From positions 518,202-582,201 of the forward strand of contig NZ_WHUG01000004.1 in the NCBI RefSeq assembly GCF_009380215.1: a stretch of 64,000 nt of DNA, given 5' to 3'. This document shows, one piece after another, positions 54,574 through 64,000 of the stretch (the first letter of the stretch is position 1; each line of letters begins with the position of its first letter). The DNA is from Rugamonas aquatica (lineage in GTDB: Bacteria; Pseudomonadota; Gammaproteobacteria; Burkholderiales; Burkholderiaceae_D). The notes under the pieces are model-generated. The model was not told the origin of the DNA and ran no database searches. It was given only the letters and a program-made list of their open reading frames with translations. A program made the position numbers and the translations under genes.

Positions 54574-54675
54574 ACTGTGCTCACTTAATCAAATCGAGAA
54601 GCAAACAGTATGGGGATGAACGCCGCGCGCAAAAAGGCCGCGCGGCGCAAAGTACTATTGATTCAGAGGCAAATA

Positions 54676-55365
54676 TCAGGCTTGAGCTTTGCGCTGCTTG
54701 CGCTTGGCGACTACGCCCAGCAGGGCCAGGCCGCCCAGCAGCATGGCGTAGGCGTCGGCTTCCGGCACTGGCGCGGCGGCCACGGAGAAGGACAGGTTGT
54801 CCGCATAGCCGTCGTTGTAGGAGCCGGCGTTGCGGGTCAGGTCCAGCGTGATGCCGACGTTGAGCGTGCCGACCGGGATGTAGCCCTGGGTGTCGCGCAG
54901 CAGCAGGCCGGTCTGGTTGCCGCGGTCCGAGTTGGAGACCGGGCCCACGCTGGCGCTGGACAGCGCTGCGCCGCCGGCGCCGTAGAAGGTCGCGGTCAGT
55001 TTGGCGTTGTCGTTCTGCGAGTCGTAGCCGCCCAGCCAGGCCGACAGGTCGTAGCGCGCGGCGCCGGTGCTGATCGTTGCGGCCAGCGACGACAGGTCGA
55101 TGATCTGGCTGGCGGTCGACAGCGCCGCGTAGCCACCGCCGAAGAAATAGGTGCCACGGTCGGCAGGGCCTGGATCGGCAGGGAAGGGGAAGCCGCCGGC
55201 TGCGCCGTACTTGACGACTTCGAACTGCGGCGTGGCGTTCCAGCCGGTGACGCCGTTTTCGGCATTGCCGTTAGCGATCAGATTGGAGCCGAAGGTGGTG
55301 GCCTGTGCGGCCGGAGCCAGTGCCAGGGCAACCGTCACAGCGGCTGCAAAAGAAGTGAATCGCAT
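54676..55365 (-). CDS. PEP-CTERM-type secreted protein with variant motif
   Basis: 229 aa from the ATG at 55365, which starts a clear signal peptide (MRFTSFAAAVTVALALAP, cleavage after AQA). A beta-sandwich type domain follows (LIANGNAENGVTGWNATPQ, a carbohydrate-binding-like opening) with conserved YFFGGG and SVGPVSNSDRGNQTG. The sorting tail reads VPEADAYAMLLGGLALLG then AKRKQRKAQA, so the second Pro of PEP is replaced by Ala. It may still be processed by exosortase, or it may mark a subgroup. Divergent from the urease operon; the NtrC-like site lies between them. Confidence 0.85.
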   Translation of the reverse strand: MRFTSFAAAVTVALALAPAAQATTFGSNLIANGNAENGVTGWNATPQFEVVKYGAAGGFPFPADPGPADRGTYFFGGGYAALSTASQIIDLSSLAATISTGAARYDLSAWLGGYDSQNDNAKLTATFYGAGGAALSSASVGPVSNSDRGNQTGLLLRDTQGYIPVGTLNVGITLDLTRNAGSYNDGYADNLSFSVAAAPVPEADAYAMLLGGLALLGVVAKRKQRKAQA

Positions 55366-55443
55366 GGTAGTCCTTAAACGGGAATAAAAAACGGTGCCTA
55401 TTTTACAAGCAAAATAGACAAAAGTAAAACTCGAATGTTGGCT

Positions 55444-55468
55444 GTTTTGCACCACGACGGTGCGAAAC
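55444..55468. promoter_or_regulatory. NtrC-like enhancer site of the urease operon
   Basis: An inverted repeat with 10-bp arms and one mismatch: GTTTTGCACC-ACGAC-GGTGCGAAAC. The inner 17 bases TGCACC-N5-GGTGCG match the enteric NtrC box (TGCACY-N5-GGTGCA) at all but the last base. A further half-site GGTGCG is at 55478-55483. The centre is about 92 bp before the expected start of transcription, a normal enhancer distance. Confidence 0.8.
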
Positions 55469-55521
55469 GCTCGCTTTGGTGCGAAAAATGTTCTTACGGC
55501 GCTTGCAGCCCGTGATTCCGC

Positions 55522-55536
55522 TGGCACGACGATTGC
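55522..55536 (+). promoter_or_regulatory. Perfect sigma-54 promoter of the urease operon
   Basis: TGGCACGACGATTGC matches the sigma-54 consensus TGGCACG-N4-TTGC exactly (with A following). The start of transcription would be near 55548, one base before the ureD ATG. Confidence 0.92.
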
Positions 55537-55548
55537 ATTACGTCAGTC

Positions 55549-56406
55549 ATGCCCGATACCACCGCATCCAGAGAACTCGCCGCCGGCCACAGCGCCTGGC
55601 AGGCCAGTCTCACCCTGGGCTTTGCCGATGACGCCGGCACGACGCGGCTGTTCGACAACCGCCACTATGGCCCGCTGCGCGTGCAGAAGGCGCTGTATCC
55701 CGAAGACGCCAGGGTGTGCCACGCCATCGTCGTCCATCCGCCCGGCGGCGTGGTCGGCGGCGACCAGCTGTCGATAGAGGTCGGCGTCGGCCCGCGCGCG
55801 CATGCCTTCATCGCCACGCCCGGCGCGGCCAAGTGGTACAAGGCCAACGGCAAGGTGTCGCGCCAGAGCATGCGCCTGAGCGTGGGCGCGGATGCCGCAC
55901 TCGAATGGCTGCCGCAAGAGACGATCTTTTTTGATACCGCTAACGTGGTGCTGGAGCAGCACGTCGAACTGGCCGCCGGCGCCACCTATCTGGGCTGCGA
56001 AATCCTCTGCATGGGCCGGCGCGGTTCCGGCGAAAGCTTCAACACCGGCACCGTGACCCAGCGCAGCAGCATCCGCCGCGACGGCAAGTTGATCTGGTGG
56101 GAGCAGGGCGCGATGCTGGGCGGACGGCTGGACAGCCCGCTGGCGCTGGACGGCAAAACCGTCTGCGCCACGCTCATCGCCACCGGCAAGCCGCTGGCGG
56201 CCGCCGTGCTGGCCGACATTCATTCCGACATTGCCGCCGATGGCGCGCACCTGTTCGGCGTCACCCACACCAAGGGCGTGATCGTCGCCCGCCACCTCGG
56301 CGACGACAGCGAAACCGCGCGCCGCCTGATGCTGATTGTATGGCGCCGTTTGCGCCCGCACCTGCTGGGCCGCGCGGCCGCCACGCCGCGCATCTGGCAA
56401 ACCTGA
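55549..56406 (+). CDS. ureD: Urease accessory protein UreD
   Basis: 285 aa. It forms the UreD-UreF-UreG scaffold that delivers nickel and CO2 to apo-urease. Family blocks are clear: [44 protein letters not shown], and [16 protein letters not shown]. The ATG at 55549 lies at the predicted start of transcription, so the mRNA may be leaderless; no in-frame start with a ribosome binding site is seen downstream before conserved sequence. First gene of ureDABCEFG-hupE. Confidence 0.93.
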   Translation: MPDTTASRELAAGHSAWQASLTLGFADDAGTTRLFDNRHYGPLRVQKALYPEDARVCHAIVVHPPGGVVGGDQLSIEVGVGPRAHAFIATPGAAKWYKANGKVSRQSMRLSVGADAALEWLPQETIFFDTANVVLEQHVELAAGATYLGCEILCMGRRGSGESFNTGTVTQRSSIRRDGKLIWWEQGAMLGGRLDSPLALDGKTVCATLIATGKPLAAAVLADIHSDIAADGAHLFGVTHTKGVIVARHLGDDSETARRLMLIVWRRLRPHLLGRAAATPRIWQT

Positions 56407-56414
56407 GAACAACC

Positions 56415-56717
56415 ATGGACCTGACACCAAGAGAAAAAGACAAGCTGTTGATTTTCACCGCCGGCATCGTGGCGGAACGCCGCCTCGCGCGCGGCCTGAA
56501 ACTGAATTATCCGGAAGCGGTGGCGCTGATTACCTGCGCCATCATGGAAGGCGCGCGCGATGGCAAGACCGTGGCGCAGCTGATGTCCGAGGGCACCCGC
56601 ATCCTGACCCGCGCCGATGTGATGGAAGGCATAGCGGAGATGATCCCCGACATCCAGGTCGAAGCGACGTTCCCCGACGGGAGCAAGCTGGTAACCGTTC
56701 ATAACCCCATCCCCTAA
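56415..56717 (+). CDS. ureA: Urease gamma subunit
   Basis: 100 aa, the standard gamma chain ([27 protein letters not shown], then [11 protein letters not shown] and VPDI-type [20 protein letters not shown]). It is one of three structural subunits of the cytoplasmic nickel enzyme that splits urea to ammonia and carbamate. The start at 56415 fits the family exactly; 8 bases after ureD. Confidence 0.97.
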   Translation: MDLTPREKDKLLIFTAGIVAERRLARGLKLNYPEAVALITCAIMEGARDGKTVAQLMSEGTRILTRADVMEGIAEMIPDIQVEATFPDGSKLVTVHNPIP

Positions 56718-56728
56718 AGGAGATCATC

Positions 56729-57055
56729 ATGATCCCAGGTGAATATGTGCTTGAAGAGGGCGAGATCGGCCTCAATGAAGGCCGCGCCACCGCGACTGTC
56801 GTGGTGACGAATCAGGGCGACCGGCCGGTGCAGGTCGGATCGCATTTCCATTTTTTCGAAGTCAACACGGAGCTCAAGTTCGAGCGCTGGAAGGCGTACG
56901 GCATGCGCCTGAATATCGCAGCCGGCACCGCCGTGCGTTTCGAACCGGGCCAGCAGCGCACGGTGGAACTGGTGAAGCTGGGCGGCGAACAAAAGGTCTA
57001 TGGCTTCAACGGCAAAGTCATGGGCAAGCTGGACCCCAATCCACCGAAGGGCTGA
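56729..57055 (+). CDS. ureB: Urease beta subunit
   Basis: 108 aa, preceded by AAAGGAG. Typical beta chain: [36 protein letters not shown], and [16 protein letters not shown]. It forms the trimer shell around UreC. Unlike Helicobacter, gamma and beta chains are separate here, as in most Proteobacteria. Confidence 0.97.
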   Translation: MIPGEYVLEEGEIGLNEGRATATVVVTNQGDRPVQVGSHFHFFEVNTELKFERWKAYGMRLNIAAGTAVRFEPGQQRTVELVKLGGEQKVYGFNGKVMGKLDPNPPKG

Positions 57056-57056
57056 C

Positions 57057-58757
<1,701 letters not shown>

Positions 58758-58762
58758 CTACC

Positions 58763-59266
58763 ATGCTGACATTGCACACCAAAATCCCGAGCGCGGACAT
58801 CATCGCGGCACAACTGGTGCTGCCCTACGAACTGCGCGAGAAGTGCCGCCTGCGGGCGACGCTCGACACCGGCGAGGATGTCGCCGTGTTCACCGTGCGC
58901 GGCACCGTGCTGCGCGACGGCGACCTGTTGACCGGCGAGGACAAGCGCGTGGTCAAGGTGGTGGCCGCGCCGGAACCGACCTACAAGATCACCTGCGCCG
59001 ACGCGCATACCTTGCTGCGCTGTGCCTTCCATCTGGGGAACCGCCACACGCAGGCGCAGGTCGGCGACGGCTTCCTGCGCATCCGCGCGGACGCGGTGCT
59101 GAAGGAGATGCTGGCGGGGCTGGGGGCGACGGTGATGGAGGAGACGGCTGCGTTCGAGCCGGAGTCCGGCGCATACGGCGGCGGACACTCGCACCATCAC
59201 GACGGCAATCCGCTGGCGCCTATCCCGCTACGCCAGAAGATCCACCGCCCGGGCGATCAAAAATGA
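58763..59266 (+). CDS. ureE: Urease nickel-delivery chaperone UreE
   Basis: 167 aa from the ATG at 58763. The N-terminal domain (LVLPYELREKCRLRATLDTGEDVAV) is followed by the metal-binding domain with CAFHLGNRHTQAQV. The C-terminal tail GGGHSHHHDGN is His-rich but short. It gives nickel to UreG. Its stop overlaps the ureF start. Confidence 0.93.
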   Translation: MLTLHTKIPSADIIAAQLVLPYELREKCRLRATLDTGEDVAVFTVRGTVLRDGDLLTGEDKRVVKVVAAPEPTYKITCADAHTLLRCAFHLGNRHTQAQVGDGFLRIRADAVLKEMLAGLGATVMEETAAFEPESGAYGGGHSHHHDGNPLAPIPLRQKIHRPGDQK

Positions 59267-59946
59267 TGCAAGCCGCCGCGCTGCTCAACCTTCTGCAATT
59301 CGCCAGTCCGGCCTTGCCGATCGGCGCGTACAGCTATTCGCAGGGACTGGAGGCGGCGCTGGAATCGGGCAAGGTCCGCAACGCCGACACCGCGCGCGTC
59401 TGGATACTGCGCCATCTGCACGAAGTGGTGGCGCAATGGGAAGCCCCGGTGTGCTGGCGCCTGATGCAGGCCTGGTCGCGGCGCGACTGGCCCGCAGCCT
59501 CGGAATGGGGCGAACGCTTCATCGCCTCGCGCGACAGCGCCGAGTTCCGCGCCGAGACCATTCAGATGGGCTACTCGCTGACCAAGCTGGTGGCGGAACT
59601 GGGCATCGTCGACGCTGAAATGCTGGCGCAGCTACAGGGCGAACCTGAAGTCGCGCTGCCGACCGCCTTCGCCTGCGCCGTCGCCGCACTGAACATCCCG
59701 CACGACGCCGCGCTGCTGGCGATGCTGTTCGCGTGGGCCGAGAACCAGGTGCTGGTGTGCGTTAAATCCGTGCCGCTGGGGCAGGTGGCGGGCCAGCGCA
59801 TCCTGCTGTCGCTGCGGGCCGACATCGAAGCGGCCGCCCGCTACGCGCAAACCGTCGGCGACGACGATATGTGCAACTGGGCGCCCGGCCTGTCGCTGCT
59901 GTCGATGCAGCATGAAGTGCAGTACAGCCGTTTATACCGATCTTAA
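59263..59946 (+). CDS. ureF: Urease accessory protein UreF
   Basis: 227 aa, starting at one of two adjacent ATG codons (59263 or 59266). All-helical UreF fold: [38 protein letters not shown], and the C-terminal [25 protein letters not shown]. It bridges UreD and UreG. The longer frame upstream (to 58657) runs through ureE in the wrong frame and is not real. Confidence 0.94.
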   Translation: MMQAAALLNLLQFASPALPIGAYSYSQGLEAALESGKVRNADTARVWILRHLHEVVAQWEAPVCWRLMQAWSRRDWPAASEWGERFIASRDSAEFRAETIQMGYSLTKLVAELGIVDAEMLAQLQGEPEVALPTAFACAVAALNIPHDAALLAMLFAWAENQVLVCVKSVPLGQVAGQRILLSLRADIEAAARYAQTVGDDDMCNWAPGLSLLSMQHEVQYSRLYRS

Positions 59947-59959
59947 TGAGAGAACCAAC

Positions 59960-60604
59960 ATGACTCCAACTTCGAATCCCCTGCGCGTCGGCATCGGCGG
60001 GCCAGTAGGCTCCGGCAAGACCGCCTTGTGCGAGATGCTGTGCAAGGGCATGCGTGACCATTTCGACATGGCCGTCATCACCAACGACATCTACACCAAG
60101 GAAGACATGGAGATCCTGCTGCGCGCGGACGCGCTGCCGGCCGAGCGCCTGATGGGCGTGGAGACCGGCGGTTGCCCGCACACGGCGATCCGCGAAGACG
60201 CCTCGATCAACCTGGAAGCCATCGCCCGCATGCAGGCCGACTTTCCCAATCTTGATCTGATACTGGTCGAATCGGGCGGTGACAACCTGGCCGCCACCTT
60301 CAGCCCGGAGCTGTCGGACCTGACGATCTACGTGATCGACGTGGCCGGCGGCGAGAAGATTCCGCGCAAGGGCGGCCCTGGCATCACCCGCTCCGATCTG
60401 CTCATCATCAACAAGACCGACCTGGCGCCGCACGTCGGAGCCGACCTCGATGTGATGGCGCGCGACGCCAAACAGCAGCGCGGCGCGCGGCCGTTCGTGT
60501 TCACCAACCTGCGCAGCGGCGACGGCGTGCAGGCCGTCATCGATTTCATACGCGAACAAGGCCTGCTGGGCCAAACCCATCACTTTGCACAGGAGATCCT
60601 ATGA
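59960..60604 (+). CDS. ureG: Urease maturation GTPase UreG
   Basis: 214 aa. P-loop [11 protein letters not shown], the metal-binding CPH in [28 protein letters not shown], and the base-recognition [13 protein letters not shown] hydrolysis drives nickel insertion into UreC. It overlaps the next gene by four bases. Confidence 0.97.
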   Translation: MTPTSNPLRVGIGGPVGSGKTALCEMLCKGMRDHFDMAVITNDIYTKEDMEILLRADALPAERLMGVETGGCPHTAIREDASINLEAIARMQADFPNLDLILVESGGDNLAATFSPELSDLTIYVIDVAGGEKIPRKGGPGITRSDLLIINKTDLAPHVGADLDVMARDAKQQRGARPFVFTNLRSGDGVQAVIDFIREQGLLGQTHHFAQEIL

Positions 60605-61158
60605 AGAACAAACGCATCGCGGCGGCTGCCGCACTGGTACTGGTCAGCGCCGTCGCAGCGGCCCACCCGCAGACGGGCGGCGCGCACACGCATGGCTTCT
60701 TCGACGGATTCGCCCATCCGTTCACCGGCCTCGATCACCTGCTGGCGATGCTGGCGGTGGGGATATGGAGCGCGCGCCAGTCCAGCGCACGATGGCTGCC
60801 GGCGACCTTCCTCGGCATGCTGCTGTCCGGCGTATTGACCGGCGTGGCCGGCTTGGTGATACCGGGGCTGGAGACGGGCATCGCGCTGACGGTGGCCTTG
60901 ATGGGCGTACTGATCGCGGTGGCTGCGCGCCTGCCTGCGTCGATGGCGGCGCTGATGGTGGGCGCGTTCGCGCTCTTGCACGGCAACGCGCACGGCCACG
61001 AGCTGCCGGAGGTGGCCAGCGCCATGGGTTTGCTGACGGCTAGCGCGCTGCTGGTCTACGGGGGAAGGGTGTTGGGCCATGTGAGCCCGGCGCTGGCGCT
61101 GAAGGTAGCAGGCGCCGCGATTGCCGCCACCGGCGTGATGCTGGTGGCGACCGTCTGA
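60601..61158 (+). CDS. HupE/UreJ family nickel/cobalt transporter
   Basis: 185 aa. A signal-like N-terminus ([18 protein letters not shown]), then about six membrane helices. The [13 protein letters not shown] motif and HGNAHGHE are the metal-binding signatures of HupE/UreJ permeases. It should let nickel into the cytoplasm for urease. It is the last gene of the urease operon. Confidence 0.92.
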   Translation: MKNKRIAAAAALVLVSAVAAAHPQTGGAHTHGFFDGFAHPFTGLDHLLAMLAVGIWSARQSSARWLPATFLGMLLSGVLTGVAGLVIPGLETGIALTVALMGVLIAVAARLPASMAALMVGAFALLHGNAHGHELPEVASAMGLLTASALLVYGGRVLGHVSPALALKVAGAAIAATGVMLVATV

Positions 61159-61160
61159 GA

Positions 61161-61781
61161 TTAATCGCGGTTTTCGGTGCGGCGCTCTTGCAGCACGATG
61201 GGCGCCGCGTTCTTCGGATACAGGCCCTGGTGCCCTTCGAAGCCGGCGCGGATGGCGGCCAGGTCGGCTTCCTGGTCGCCGGTCAGGAACACGTGATCGA
61301 CCAGGCCCAGGGTCTTGTTCGGATAGTCGATATACACCAGCACCAGCGGCACCTTGGCCTCCAGCGCCAGATGATAGAAGCCGCTCTTCCAGTTCGGGCG
61401 ATAGCCGCGCGTGCCTTCCGGCGTGATGCCGACCCAGTACCAGTCGGCCGCGTTCATGCGCTGCGCCTGCAGTTTGATGGTACCGCTCGGCGTGCCGCGT
61501 TCGACCGGTTCGCCGCCCAGCGCGCGGAACCATTTGCCCATCACGGGAAGCTTGAACAGCGAATCCTTGGCCAGCCAGCGGAACGGCAGCTTCAACGCCC
61601 ACTTGCCGAACAGGCCGATCATGAAGTCCCAGTTGGACGTATGCGGATAAATCACGGCGATGCCGCGTGGGCCGGGCAGTGGGCGATACAGCATGCGCCA
61701 GCCGAACAGGCCCAGTACGCGCAAGGCGGCGCGCTGGCCCCAGGTCGGCAAATCCGCCGGCTTCAGTTGAAAATCGCTCAT
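61161..61781 (-). CDS. Lysophospholipid acyltransferase family protein
   Basis: 206 aa. The acyltransferase motif HX4D is HTSNWD near residue 47, followed by KDSLFKLPVMGKWFRALGGEPVERG (motif II region) and PEGTRGYRP (motif III). It transfers an acyl chain to a lysophospholipid or similar acceptor at the membrane. The family is close to PlsC but shorter. Converges on the urease operon with a 2-base gap. Confidence 0.9.
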   Translation of the reverse strand: MSDFQLKPADLPTWGQRAALRVLGLFGWRMLYRPLPGPRGIAVIYPHTSNWDFMIGLFGKWALKLPFRWLAKDSLFKLPVMGKWFRALGGEPVERGTPSGTIKLQAQRMNAADWYWVGITPEGTRGYRPNWKSGFYHLALEAKVPLVLVYIDYPNKTLGLVDHVFLTGDQEADLAAIRAGFEGHQGLYPKNAAPIVLQERRTENRD

Positions 61782-61955
61782 GTATTTTATCCCGTCTTTG
61801 TTTTTAACTTATTTTCACTATTGACAGGCTGGCATACCCCTCGTCAAAAAAACTGCGCAGGCATTCTATATTGATGCCGAGGTCGCGGCAAGCTCCTTCT
61901 ATTTTTACTGAAATTGAAAGCTTGAACCTTTCTCACGTTTTTTCGTCCAACCGTC

Positions 61956-63329
61956 ATGACGAAAAAAACCATACTCTGCATAGCAATCGGGACCCTCGCC
62001 ATACCGGCAACGCTGAGCGCAGCAGTACAGGGATGGGAAGTATGCAGTGCGGCGACGCTGGCCGAGGCCCGCCGCCAGTTGAAGGCGCGCCCGCTGCTGG
62101 TTGGCGTGCTGCTGGTGGAGGCGCATGACGAGCAACTGTGCGCCGCGGTGGACGGCTTCCTGCACGAGCACTGGGATATGCACTGGATAGCGCTGCTGCA
62201 TCCGCCCGCGCTGGAGTCGGCGGCGTGGCGGCGGCTGGTGCACGATCACTGCCGCGACTTTCACACCTGGCCGCTGGACGTGCAGCGGCTGCGGCACACG
62301 CTGGGCCACGCGCACGGCCTGGCGACGTTGTGCAGTCCATCCGATGGTCGCGGCCATGGCAAGCCGGAGCCCGCGTTGACGGGGCAGTCCGTCGCCATCG
62401 CCGGCCTGCGGCGGCAGATCGTCAAGGTGGCCGGCGCCAGTGCGCCCGTGCTGATCTGGGGCGAGAGCGGCAGCGGCAAGGAGCTGGTCGCGCAGGCTGT
62501 GCACGCCCATTCGCCGCGCCGCGCAGGTCCGTTCGTGCCGATCAACTGCGGCGCGATTCCGGCCACGCTGATCCAGTCCGAATTGTTCGGCTACGAGCGC
62601 GGCGCCTTTACCGGCGCGGCGCGCGAGAAGCGCGGGCTGATCGAGGCGGCGCAGGGCGGCTCCATCTTCCTCGATGAAATCGGCGACCTGCCGATGGAGC
62701 TGCAAGCGAACCTGCTGCGCTTCCTGCAGGAGAAGACCATCTACCGCCTGGGTTCCACGCACAGCATTGCGGTTGATGTGCGGGTGATCGCGGCGTCGCA
62801 CGTCAACCTGGCGCAGGCGGTGGAGCGTGGCGCGTTTCGCGAAGACTTGTACTACCGGCTCAATGTGCTGGCGCTGGATGTGCCGCCGCTGCGCGAGCGC
62901 AAGGAAGACCTGCTGCCGCTGGCCGAACATTTTTTCCGGACGTATTCCAGCGAGCGGGCGCCACGCGTCAAGGGATTCAGCGGCCGCGCGGCGCAGGCGA
63001 TCCGCGACTACGACTGGCCCGGCAATGTGCGCGAGCTGCTCAACCGCGTGCGGCGCGCGATGGTGATGGCCGAGGGGAGGCTGATCCTGCCGCAGGATCT
63101 GGGACTGAGCACGGAAACCGGGCCGCGTGAATCGGCGCCGCTGGACGACGCCCGCATCCGCGCCGAGCGCGACGCCATCGACGCCAGCCTGCAGCGGGCC
63201 GGGCGCAACATCACGCTGGCCGCGCGCGACCTCGGCGTATCGCGCATGACGCTGTACCGGCTGTTGGCCAAGCACGGCATCCCGGCGCCGTCACGTGCCT
63301 GTTACACCGCCGCTCCTCCATCGAAATAG
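61956..63329 (+). CDS. Sigma-54 dependent activator, VpsR-like (degenerate N-terminal receiver)
   Basis: 457 aa. The first 140 residues are an atypical receiver-like domain without a clear phospho-Asp (VGVLLVEAHDEQLC), as in VpsR-type EPS regulators. The AAA+ domain (about 143-370) has Walker A GESGSGKE, the sigma-54 contact loop GAFTGA and Walker B GSIFLDEIGD. The C-terminal Fis-type HTH is RAGRNITLAARDLGVSRMTLYRLLAKHG. It opens sigma-54 promoters. One lies 158 bases past its stop (63487-63501). Confidence 0.92.
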   Translation: MTKKTILCIAIGTLAIPATLSAAVQGWEVCSAATLAEARRQLKARPLLVGVLLVEAHDEQLCAAVDGFLHEHWDMHWIALLHPPALESAAWRRLVHDHCRDFHTWPLDVQRLRHTLGHAHGLATLCSPSDGRGHGKPEPALTGQSVAIAGLRRQIVKVAGASAPVLIWGESGSGKELVAQAVHAHSPRRAGPFVPINCGAIPATLIQSELFGYERGAFTGAAREKRGLIEAAQGGSIFLDEIGDLPMELQANLLRFLQEKTIYRLGSTHSIAVDVRVIAASHVNLAQAVERGAFREDLYYRLNVLALDVPPLRERKEDLLPLAEHFFRTYSSERAPRVKGFSGRAAQAIRDYDWPGNVRELLNRVRRAMVMAEGRLILPQDLGLSTETGPRESAPLDDARIRAERDAIDASLQRAGRNITLAARDLGVSRMTLYRLLAKHGIPAPSRACYTAAPPSK

Positions 63330-63372
63330 CGGTGCTCTGCTCTGGCGGCAGGCGGCGCGCCACTGCCGCGCT

Positions 63373-63388
63373 GTCACAGCGGTGTGAC
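63373..63388. promoter_or_regulatory. Dyad GTCACA-GCGG-TGTGAC, probable upstream activator site
   Basis: A perfect 6-bp inverted repeat with a 4-bp spacer, centred about 132 bp before the expected start of the sigma-54 promoter at 63487. That distance fits an enhancer site for the adjacent sigma-54 activator. Confidence 0.6.
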
Positions 63389-63486
63389 GTTCAGCGCCGG
63401 AACGCAGGCGGCAGCGTTCGCGCCGTATCGGCGGCGTCGGCGAATTCTCCAGGAATTTCAACGGTTTGCGCGAACGGCGCCAGTGG

Positions 63487-63501
63487 TGGCATCAAGTTTG
63501 C
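63487..63501 (+). promoter_or_regulatory. Sigma-54 promoter before the partial secreted protein
   Basis: TGGCATCAAGTTTGC fits TGGCAY-R/N-N4-TTGC with the GG and GC doublets exactly 10 bases apart. Transcription would begin near 63513, giving a 68-base leader for the gene at 63581. Confidence 0.8.
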
Positions 63502-63580
63502 GAAAGGAGGGGGAGCCGGGAGATCGGTCCCCTGGCACCCATTCGATTAACCGTACACCTTGTTTAGGTAGGGAGCAGCT

Positions 63581-64000
63581 ATGAAAAAAACTTTGATCAG
63601 CGCAGCCATCGCGCTGGCGTTCGGTGCCAGTGCGGCGTACGCACAAACCACCACGCCGCCGACGGTGGCGCAGTCCGGTGCGGGCGCGCATGCGAACGAT
63701 TCGTCGTCGGCGGTGCAGGACAGCAGCAACAAGAACAACAATAACAACAGCACCGGCGGCGCGACCGCCAGCCAGCTCGGCGCAGTGGCGGCCAACAACG
63801 GCGGTACGGCCACGTCCTCGCTCACCAACTCGTACAACACTTCGACGGCCACGGCCACCAGCACGCTGAACGGCACCGTCACCGGCAATACGGTGCATGA
63901 CATCGGCAACAATGCCAGCAACAGCGCCGGCAGCACGGGCGGCGCGGGCGCCGGCGGCACCGGCGGTGCGGCGACGGCCGGCGCGGCAACCGGCACCGGC
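63581..64000 (+). CDS. Secreted Gly/Ala/Ser/Thr/Asn-rich protein, 3' end beyond window
   Basis: 140 codons visible, frame open to the window end. A signal peptide (MKKTLISAAIALAFGASAAYA) with GTAGGGAG upstream is followed by low-complexity sequence: a run of Asn (KNNNNNS), Thr/Ser-rich (NTSTATATSTLNGT) and Gly/Ala-rich (GGAGAGGTGGAATAGAATG) parts. This composition resembles surface matrix or adhesin-like proteins. No family is recognised. Its sigma-54 promoter and the adjacent VpsR-like activator suggest control with exopolysaccharide or biofilm genes. Confidence 0.8.
   Translation, partial: MKKTLISAAIALAFGASAAYAQTTTPPTVAQSGAGAHANDSSSAVQDSSNKNNNNNSTGGATASQLGAVAANNGGTATSSLTNSYNTSTATATSTLNGTVTGNTVHDIGNNASNSAGSTGGAGAGGTGGAATAGAATGTG

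Overview
This 64 kb window of high-GC DNA looks like a chromosome segment of a Betaproteobacterium of the family Oxalobacteraceae (Massilia/Duganella/Rugamonas type). The basis is three PEP-CTERM secreted proteins, many c-di-GMP and hybrid-kinase signalling genes, a ureDABCEFGJ-type urease operon, LigD plus Ku, and the style of the tRNA-Arg repeats. This is inference from gene content; no rRNA gene is present to settle it. I saw no insertion sequence, integrase or CRISPR array.

Layout. 1-4378: three minus-strand signalling genes (REC-GGDEF, PAS-GAF hybrid kinase, PAS-REC). 4379-6540: a possible small RNA, a 75-aa protein, and three identical tRNA-Arg(ACG) genes with a PEP-CTERM gene between copies 2 and 3. 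6550-8857: a small membrane protein, an FMN-dependent L-lactate dehydrogenase and a methyltransferase. 8911-20193: a thiazole/oxazole-modified peptide (TOMM/LAP) gene cluster. 20202-23584: secreted and lipoprotein unknowns, a GNAT and an SDR. 23588-32785: a LysR regulator divergent from an apparently inactivated hydrolase and an RND tripartite pump. 32878-37479: an Ala/Lys-rich protein, LigD, a PEP-CTERM protein and Ku (NHEJ). 37688-50708: GGDEF protein, thiolase with divergent TetR, membrane metallopeptidase, SulP transporter, a hybrid kinase with a REC-PAS-GGDEF-EAL protein, and a DUF885 peptidase. 50705-52241: a retron (reverse transcriptase plus predicted msr-msd RNA). 52381-55365: DUF945 protein, epimerase, PEP-CTERM protein. 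55444-61158: urease operon with a perfect sigma-54 promoter and an NtrC-like site. 61161-64000: acyltransferase, sigma-54 activator, and a partial Gly/Ala/Ser/Thr/Asn-rich secreted protein with its own sigma-54 promoter.

The two most notable systems are these. (1) The TOMM cluster has a 45-aa precursor, too short for most gene callers, whose last 11 residues are all Cys, Ser or Thr (SCCTCSCSCCC). It is followed by an ocin-ThiF/RRE-type partner, a YcaO cyclodehydratase ending in PHPFP, a SagB dehydrogenase, an unusual protein joining an HExxH metallopeptidase-like domain to an ABC ATPase, its permease, and a second FtsX-type export system with LolA-like and beta-barrel partners. (2) The retron has a reverse transcriptase with YADD and VTG motifs and a 150-aa N-terminal extension, an upstream RNA bounded by a1/a2 inverted repeats, and no adjacent effector gene.

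Start sites were moved from the longest open frame where a ribosome binding site, signal peptide or family start supported it.
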